Shown here: positions 58,559 to 64,000 of the stretch, in pieces
How the letters are laid out: every line of letters begins with the position of its first letter
Numbering within the stretch: position 1 is the stretch's first letter
From: JANNNF01 sp040385825
GTDB taxonomy: Bacteria; Pseudomonadota; Alphaproteobacteria; Rhodobacterales; Rhodobacteraceae
DNA: 64,000 nt
NCBI GenBank assembly: GCA_040385825.1
Contig: JAZKGQ010000002.1
Location: 62,001-126,000 of the forward strand
Direction of reading: 5' to 3'
Notes under the pieces: model-generated
What the model saw: the letters and a program-made list of their open reading frames with translations, nothing else
Told to the model about the DNA's origin: nothing
Databases searched by the model: none
Program-made: the position numbers and the translations under genes

Positions 58559-59719
58559 ATGTCGCCCGTACTGACCCCCCGAGAGCTGCTGGATGTTCTG
58601 GTGGCCCATCCGACTGTCAGCCGCGACAGCAATCTGGCGCTGATCGACTGGATCGAGGGCTATCTGGCCAGCCATGGCATCGCCAGCCACCGCCACTGGA
58701 ACGAGGATCGCACCAAGGCCGCGCTGTTCGCCCATGTCGGCCCGTGGCAGGAAGGCGCGGTCGTGCTGTCTGGCCATACCGATGTGGTACCGGTGGACGG
58801 GCAGGATTGGGCGACCGACCCGTGGGTGGTGGTCGAACGGGATGGCCGGCTCTACGGGCGCGGCACCTGTGACATGAAGGGCTATGACGCGCTGGCGATC
58901 TGGGCGCTGGTGGCCGCACATCAGGCGGGCGTGTCGCGCCCCCTGCAAATCGCGCTGTCCTATGACGAGGAAATCGGCTGCACCGGTGCCCCGCCGATGA
59001 TTGCCGCCATGCAGGGCGTGCTGCCCAAGGGCGCGGCGGTGGTGGTTGGCGAACCCAGCCGGATGAAGCTGATCACCGGGCACAAGGGCGGCACCGGCTA
59101 TCATGTGCATGTGAAGGGGTTCGAGGTGCATTCGTCGCTGCTGCCCTACGGCGTGTCCGCGATCATGGAAGGCGCGCGGCTGATCGGGTGGGTCAATGAC
59201 CAGAACAGCGCCATACAGGCCCAGCCTCGCGGCGCGCTTGGCGGCACGTTCGATCCACCCTTCACCACGCTGCATGTCGGGATGATTGCGGGCGGCACGG
59301 CGCATAACATCACGGCGGGCGATTGCCGCTTTGCGGTGGAAATGCGGGTGGTGCCCGATGATGATCTTGACGCCTTGGCCGCCGCGTTCGAGGCCGAGGC
59401 CGCGCGGCTGGATGCCGCGTTGAAGGCCGTGCGCCCCGAGGCAGGCGTCACCCTGACCCGCTTTTTCGGCGTGCCGGGCCTGCGCCCCGAAACCGATGGT
59501 GCTGCCGAGGCCTTGGTGCGCAGCCTGACCGGCGACAATGCGGCGGGCGTGGTCAGCTATGGCACCGAGGCCGGGCAGTTTCAGGAGGCGGGCTATTCCG
59601 CCGTGATCTGCGGCCCCGGCGACATCGCGCAGGCGCATCAGGTGGACGAATATCTGGAGGTGTCCGAGTTCGAGGCCGGCCACGCCTTCATGCGCGCTCT
59701 GGTGGCAGGGCTGCAATGA
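58559..59719 (+). CDS. M20 family N-deacylase, acetylornithine deacetylase (ArgE)-like
   Basis: A 386-aa zinc amidohydrolase. Metal-site motifs: SGHTDVVPVDGQDW (His, Asp), GRGTCDMKGYDA (bridging Asp), YDEEIGCTGA (catalytic Glu plus ligand) and a C-terminal QAHQVDEY His. It is closest to ArgE/acetylornithine deacetylases, but the catabolic neighbourhood suggests another N-acylated amino acid as substrate. I chose ATG 58559 with AGGAG 7 nt ahead. The stop overlaps the next gene (ATGA). Confidence 0.9.
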   Translation: MSPVLTPRELLDVLVAHPTVSRDSNLALIDWIEGYLASHGIASHRHWNEDRTKAALFAHVGPWQEGAVVLSGHTDVVPVDGQDWATDPWVVVERDGRLYGRGTCDMKGYDALAIWALVAAHQAGVSRPLQIALSYDEEIGCTGAPPMIAAMQGVLPKGAAVVVGEPSRMKLITGHKGGTGYHVHVKGFEVHSSLLPYGVSAIMEGARLIGWVNDQNSAIQAQPRGALGGTFDPPFTTLHVGMIAGGTAHNITAGDCRFAVEMRVVPDDDLDALAAAFEAEAARLDAALKAVRPEAGVTLTRFFGVPGLRPETDGAAEALVRSLTGDNAAGVVSYGTEAGQFQEAGYSAVICGPGDIAQAHQVDEYLEVSEFEAGHAFMRALVAGLQ

Positions 59720-61056
59720 CGCCGTTCCCGATCTCTGACGCGACGCCCGTGGCCCATGCAGGCCCGTTGCCTGCCGCCTGCGATGTGGTGATCATCGGCG
59801 GCGGTGTCATGGGGGTGATGACCGCGTGGTTTCTGGCCGACCGCGGCTTCAAGGTCGTGCTGTGCGAAAAGGGCCGTATCGCGGGCGAACAATCCAGCCG
59901 CAACTGGGGCTGGATCCGGCAGCAGGGGCGCGACCCCGACGAACTGCCGATCATGGTGGAAAGCCTGTCGATCTGGAAATCCCTTGCGGCAGAGATGGGC
60001 GAGGGCTTGGGCTTTGCCCAGCAGGGCGTGATGTATCTGGCGGAATCCGACGCCGATCTGGCCGGGTTCGAGGCCTGGCTGCCCCACGCCCGCGCCAATG
60101 GGGTGGACACCCGCATGCTGGCCCGCTGCGAGGTGGAGGCCAGCCTTGGCACCCAGGCCCATTGGAAAGGCGGGCTGTTCACCGCGTCCGATGCGCGGGC
60201 CGAACCCATGGTGGCGATGCCCTTGCTGGTGCAAGGCGCGGTGGCGCGGGGGGTGACCGTGGTGGAAAACTGCGCGGTGCGGGCGCTGGATATTGCTGCG
60301 GGCCGGGTTGCGGGGGTGGTGACGGAACGGGGCCGCATCGCCTGTGATCAGGTCGTGGTGGCGGCGGGCGCGTGGTCGCGGCTGTTTCTGGGCGCGCAGG
60401 GCGTGGGCATTCCGCAACTGTCGGTGCTGGCCTCGGTTGCCGCCACCGACCCCATGCCGCAGGTGTTTGCCGGGGCGGCCGCCGACAACCACTTTGCCTT
60501 TCGCAGGCGGGTGGATGGCGGCTACACGCTGGCGGCGGGGGCGGTGCATGACTTCTACCTTGGCCGCGATGCCTTCAGCAGTTTTGCCAAGTACCTGCCG
60601 GTGTTGAAGAAAGACCTGCGGTCTACCCATTTCCGCGCCATGGCCCCGGCGGGCTATCCCGATGCCTGGGGCACGCCGCGTACATGGGATGCCGACCGCC
60701 CGTCGCCCTTTGAACGTATCCGAGTGCTGAACCCCGCGCCCAACAGGGGCACGCTGACAGGTGTGCAACAGGCCTTTGCGCGCGCCTTTCCGGCCTTGGG
60801 TGTGCCAAGTCTGCGCATGGCCTGGGCGGGCATGATCGACACCATGCCCGATGTGGTGCCGGTGATCGACCGCGCGCCGATTGCGGGGCTGGTGATCGCG
60901 ACCGGCCTCAGCGGGCATGGCTTTGGCATCGGGCCGGGCCTGGGGCGGGTGGTGGCCGATCTGGTGGCGGGGCGCAGCGTGGGGCATGATCTGTCGCGCT
61001 TCCGGCTGTCGCGCTTTACCGATGGCAGCAAGATTGCGCCGGGGCCTGCGCTGTAG
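59716..61056 (+). CDS. FAD-dependent amino-acid oxidase/dehydrogenase (DadA/DAO family)
   Basis: A 446-aa flavoenzyme of the DAO family. The FAD motif VVIIGGGVMGVMTAWFLADRG is at about residues 24-44, the RNWGWIRQQGRD motif and the C-terminal LVIATGLSGHGFGIGPGLGR are typical of the subgroup with glycine/sarcosine/D-amino-acid oxidases. It would oxidise the amino group released or exposed by the neighbouring deacylases. Its start overlaps the upstream stop, so it is tightly coupled with the ArgE-like gene. Confidence 0.88.
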   Translation: MTPFPISDATPVAHAGPLPAACDVVIIGGGVMGVMTAWFLADRGFKVVLCEKGRIAGEQSSRNWGWIRQQGRDPDELPIMVESLSIWKSLAAEMGEGLGFAQQGVMYLAESDADLAGFEAWLPHARANGVDTRMLARCEVEASLGTQAHWKGGLFTASDARAEPMVAMPLLVQGAVARGVTVVENCAVRALDIAAGRVAGVVTERGRIACDQVVVAAGAWSRLFLGAQGVGIPQLSVLASVAATDPMPQVFAGAAADNHFAFRRRVDGGYTLAAGAVHDFYLGRDAFSSFAKYLPVLKKDLRSTHFRAMAPAGYPDAWGTPRTWDADRPSPFERIRVLNPAPNRGTLTGVQQAFARAFPALGVPSLRMAWAGMIDTMPDVVPVIDRAPIAGLVIATGLSGHGFGIGPGLGRVVADLVAGRSVGHDLSRFRLSRFTDGSKIAPGPAL

Positions 61057-61126
61057 GCTGCTCCGAAACCGGGGCTTGCGGCGGGCGGGCGACAGGTTCA
61101 CCTTGGCCGGCAAAAGGAGCTACCCC

Positions 61127-62293
61127 ATGCCCGTCAAGAACCGCTTTGCCGAACTGCTGCCCGAAATAACCGCCTGGCGGCGCGACTTTCACGAACACCC
61201 CGAACTGCTGTTCGACGTGCAGCGCACGGCGGGCAAGGTGGCCGATCTGCTGCGGTCTTTCGGCTGTGACGAGGTGGTGGAAGGCATTGGCCGCACGGGC
61301 GTTGTCGGTGTGATCAGGGGGCGCTGCGATTCTGCCGGAAAGGTCATCGGGCTTCGCGCCGACATGGACGCGCTGCCGATCATCGAGCAGACCGGGGTGG
61401 ACTATGCCAGCAAGACCCATGGCAAGATGCACGCCTGCGGGCATGATGGGCATACCGCGATGTTGCTGGGGGCGGCGCGCTATCTGACCGAGACGCGCAA
61501 TTTTGACGGCACGGTCGTCTGCATCTTTCAGCCCGCCGAAGAAGGTGGGGGTGGAGGCCTTGAGATGGTTGCCGACGGCATGCTGTCGCGCTGGAACATT
61601 CAGGAAGTTTACGGCATGCACAACATGCCCGGCATTCCGGTCGGCCATTTCGCCATCCGCCCCGGCGCCATCATGGCGGCGGCAGACCAGTTCGAGATCG
61701 TGGTCACCGGCAAGGGTGGCCATGCCGCCAAGCCGCATGACTGCGTTGATACGACCGTGGTGTCGGCCCATATCATCGTGGCGCTGCAAACCATCGCCAG
61801 CCGCAACGTGGACCCGCTGAAGCAGATCGTGGTGTCGGTCTGCACGGTGGAAACCGACAGCACGGCGCATAACGTGATCCCGCAGGTCGTCAGGATGAAG
61901 GGCACGGTCCGCACCATGGACCCTGCGGTGCAAACTTTTGTCGAAGCCCGCATTGCCCAGATTGTCGAAGGCACGGCGATGGCCTTGGGGGCCAAAGCCT
62001 CGGTCCAGTACAATCGCGGCTATCCGGTCACGGTGAACACGCCTGACAACACCGATTATGCGGCACAGGTGGCGCTGGCGGTGTCGGGGCAGGTCGACAC
62101 CAACACCCCGCCGCTGATGGGGGCCGAGGATTTCAGCTTCATGCTGAACGAACGCCCCGGCGCCTATATCTTTCTGGGCAACGGCGACACGGCCATGGTG
62201 CATCACCCGGCTTACAACTTTGACGACAACGCCATTCCCTTCGGGTCCAGTTGGTACGCGGGCATGGCCGAGGCCCGGATGCCCGCCGCCTGA
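61127..62293 (+). CDS. M20D amidohydrolase (hippurate hydrolase type)
   Basis: A 388-aa zinc amidohydrolase of the M20D subfamily. WRRDFHEHPELLFD at the N terminus, LRADMDALPI, the HACGHDGHTAMLLGAA metal motif and FQPAEEGGGG with the catalytic Glu pair are all diagnostic. The family cleaves N-acyl amino acids and indole-acetyl conjugates. AAAAGGAGC is a strong ribosome site. Together with the ArgE-like and FAD genes and the divergent peptide transporter it forms a probable catabolic locus. Confidence 0.93.
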   Translation: MPVKNRFAELLPEITAWRRDFHEHPELLFDVQRTAGKVADLLRSFGCDEVVEGIGRTGVVGVIRGRCDSAGKVIGLRADMDALPIIEQTGVDYASKTHGKMHACGHDGHTAMLLGAARYLTETRNFDGTVVCIFQPAEEGGGGGLEMVADGMLSRWNIQEVYGMHNMPGIPVGHFAIRPGAIMAAADQFEIVVTGKGGHAAKPHDCVDTTVVSAHIIVALQTIASRNVDPLKQIVVSVCTVETDSTAHNVIPQVVRMKGTVRTMDPAVQTFVEARIAQIVEGTAMALGAKASVQYNRGYPVTVNTPDNTDYAAQVALAVSGQVDTNTPPLMGAEDFSFMLNERPGAYIFLGNGDTAMVHHPAYNFDDNAIPFGSSWYAGMAEARMPAA

Positions 62294-62382
62294 AGACCGC
62301 CAGTTTTCGCCGCCGAAAGGGCTTGCAACGCGTTGCCGAGGTCGGTCAGACTGGCGCAATCGGCGGTGGAAACGGGGGGCGC

Positions 62383-64000
62383 ATGGGAAACGAGCGGTCA
62401 CGCATGGCCGACAGCGCGCCCCAGATGGGAATAGAACTGCTGGTCGTCGGCCTGCTGAACGACCTGCTGCGGGTCAGCGGCCCGGATGTGCCCGCCGTGT
62501 TGCAGGCGACGGTTGCCAGGCTCGGGCTGGCCTGCGGGTTTGACCGCACCTTCGTCTTTCAGCGCCGCCTCGATGGCAGCTATTTCAACAGCCACGAATG
62601 GGTGGCGCCCGGCGTGCAATCGCTGATCGAAAATTTGCAGCATTTTCAGGGGGATGATCTGCCGAACTGGCACGCGCGCCTGCAGGCGGGCGAGGCGATC
62701 TTCGTGCCCGATGCGCGGCTGCTGGAGGATGGTCTGGCCGAAAAGGCGCTGCTGGCGGGGCAGGGCGTGCGGTCCACCCTGATGATGCCGATGGTGCAGG
62801 GCGGGCAGCTGATCGGGGTTCTGGGTTACGATTCCACCGAAGCCACGCCCAGTTACACGCCGAACGAGATGTTCCTGTTTTCCTCTGTCGCGCAGGCTAT
62901 CGGCACGGTGCTGCACCGCACCCGCGCCGATGAGGCGCTGGCCGCATCGCGCAGCAGGCTGGCGGCAACCCTGCGCGCGATCCCGGATCTGGTGGTCGAG
63001 GTGGACGGCAAGGGCACAGTGGTCGCCTGCCACGGCACCACGCCGCGGGGCGGGCTGCTGGTGGCGCGTGACCCGGTGGGGCAGGGGCTGGCCGCGGTGT
63101 TTCCGGCCGATCTTGCCGGGCTGATGCGCGCCATGATGCACGAGGCCCACAGCCCCCCCGCCAACGGCGCGCCTGCGCGGCGTGACCGCCGCTATGGGCA
63201 GGATATGGCCACGGGGCGGCGCTGGTATGACGTGTCGGCGGCGCAGATCGATGGGCCGGGCGGGGCACCGGGCTGCGTGTTCGTGATCCGCGATGTGACG
63301 GCCCCCGTCTCCGCCGCAGACGAGGCCGCCTACCGCGAAGGCCTGCTGGAAAGCCTGTTTGGCATGTCGCCGCTGGCCTTCTTGCTGAACGACTATGAAA
63401 CCGGGCAGATCGTCGATGTGAATCAGTCCTTTGCCACCCTGTACCACAGCGACCGCGCCGCGCTGTGTGCGGGGACGCTGGCCAGCATCATCCCGTCCGA
63501 CAACGCCCATCTGCTGGCCCAGGCGCGCGAGCAGTTGCGCGCAACCGGGCGCTATGGCCCGATCACCGGCGCCTTTTGCAGGCAGGATGGCAGCCGGTTC
63601 GACGTGGTGCTGCGCGGGTTTCAGTTTGTCGACCTGTCCGGGCGGCGCAAGATCTGGAGCATGGTCGAGGATGTGTCCGAGGCCCGCCAGCAGGCGCAGG
63701 CGCTGGAACAGCAGCGCCGCGAGGCCCAGGACGCCCGCGCCAATCTTGCCACTGCGGTCGAGGCCCTGCCTGACGGGTTCGTGCTGTTTGACGCCGACGA
63801 CCGGCTGGCGCTGTTCAACAGCCGCTATCTGGCGCTGTTTCCGGCGCTGGCCGATCTGATAAAGGTCGGCGCGCGCTATGAAGACCTGTTGCAGGCGGCG
63901 CTGGACCGGGGGCTGCATCAGCGCAGCCTTGGCCGCGAGCAGGAATTTCTGGCCGAAATGCGCACGAACCACCGCGCCGACCAGTTCGAGGGCGATTTCA
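62383..64000 (+). CDS. GAF/PAS-domain sensor protein, cut by the window end
   Basis: An open frame of 539 codons without a stop before the window ends. An N-terminal GAF-like domain (about residues 12-185: ATVARLGLACGFDRTFVFQ ... LMMPMVQGGQLIGVLGYDS) is followed by at least three PAS-like modules, near TLRAIPDLVVEVDGKG, SPLAFLLNDYETGQIVDVNQ and ALPDGFVLFDADDRLALFN, with a coiled-coil linker EARQQAQALEQQRREAQDA between the second and third. The output domain lies outside; a histidine kinase or a diguanylate cyclase is equally possible. ATG 62383 follows a G-rich ribosome site; ATG 62404 is an alternative. Confidence 0.82.
   Translation, partial: MGNERSRMADSAPQMGIELLVVGLLNDLLRVSGPDVPAVLQATVARLGLACGFDRTFVFQRRLDGSYFNSHEWVAPGVQSLIENLQHFQGDDLPNWHARLQAGEAIFVPDARLLEDGLAEKALLAGQGVRSTLMMPMVQGGQLIGVLGYDSTEATPSYTPNEMFLFSSVAQAIGTVLHRTRADEALAASRSRLAATLRAIPDLVVEVDGKGTVVACHGTTPRGGLLVARDPVGQGLAAVFPADLAGLMRAMMHEAHSPPANGAPARRDRRYGQDMATGRRWYDVSAAQIDGPGGAPGCVFVIRDVTAPVSAADEAAYREGLLESLFGMSPLAFLLNDYETGQIVDVNQSFATLYHSDRAALCAGTLASIIPSDNAHLLAQAREQLRATGRYGPITGAFCRQDGSRFDVVLRGFQFVDLSGRRKIWSMVEDVSEARQQAQALEQQRREAQDARANLATAVEALPDGFVLFDADDRLALFNSRYLALFPALADLIKVGARYEDLLQAALDRGLHQRSLGREQEFLAEMRTNHRADQFEGDF

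Noticed and set aside
1..64000. tRNA or rRNA genes, CRISPR arrays, insertion sequences and prophage genes
   Set aside because: None could be recognised by eye: no cloverleaf with CCA-type end, no regular repeat-spacer array, no transposase or integrase among the proteins.

Overview
The window comes from a phototrophic alphaproteobacterium of the Rhodobacter group (Rhodobacteraceae/Paracoccaceae). The evidence is a photosynthesis gene cluster (PGC) with pufX, crtA and the spheroidene branch of carotenoid synthesis, no pufC, very GC-rich codon third positions, and several repeat families typical of these genomes. No plasmid, prophage or transposase gene was seen.

Layout. (1) 1-1408, minus strand: an Rrf2-type regulator, a small unknown gene and the start of a sulfate-binding protein, i.e. 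a sulfur-uptake locus abutting the PGC. (2) 1604-28084: one arm of the PGC in five transcription blocks. These are bchG-PucC-like MFS-bchP-idi (+), crtA-bchI-bchD-bchO (-), crtI-crtB-tspO (+), crtD-crtC (-), and the superoperon crtE-crtF-bchC-bchX-bchY-bchZ-pufQBALMX-dxs (+). Seven TGT-N12-ACA palindromes (PpsR/CrtJ type) sit at the outward promoters. The genes join by ATGA or similar overlaps. The bchFNBHLM-puhA arm, bchE/bchJ and ppsR are not in the window. Together the block supplies isoprenoid precursors (dxs, idi), geranylgeranyl-PP (crtE), spheroidene-type carotenoids (crtA,B,I,C,D,F), magnesium chelatase subunits (bchI,D), chlorin reduction and C3 oxidation (bchX,Y,Z,C), esterification and phytyl reduction (bchG,P), and the RC-LH1 core (pufBALMX).

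(3) 28229-31434: pcm, a TolC-like outer-membrane channel and a PopZ-like polar organiser. (4) 31534-38765: housekeeping genes: a small conserved protein, EF-P, YgfZ, an MsbA-like exporter, a class V aminotransferase, an EamA transporter and ExoD. (5) 38766-43727: a glutamine amidotransferase, a TetR/MATE divergent pair with twin operators, D-lyxose isomerase, a WYL regulator and a GST. (6) 43799-47759: L,D-transpeptidase, then kynA, a GNAT and kynU (tryptophan to kynurenine to anthranilate). (7) 47985-52431: pntAB (proton-translocating transhydrogenase) and a DUF3422 membrane protein. (8) 52583-64000: an oligopeptide-type ABC transporter (minus) divergent from two M20 peptidases/deacylases and an FAD oxidase (plus), which looks like a catabolic locus for an N-acylated or peptide-like substrate, followed by a GAF/PAS sensor cut by the window edge.

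No wholly new multi-gene system was found. The most interesting material is fine structure in the PGC: a 23-codon reading frame coupled between bchX and bchY, two abutting 22-bp perfect palindromes between bchY and bchZ, duplicated hairpins at the pufQ stop, a G/C-rich repeat placed in the crtI leader, and a bchD gene whose best start appears to be a CTG. Three dispersed repeat families recur elsewhere in the window. All calls rest on reading the sequence and recalled family knowledge; no database search was run.
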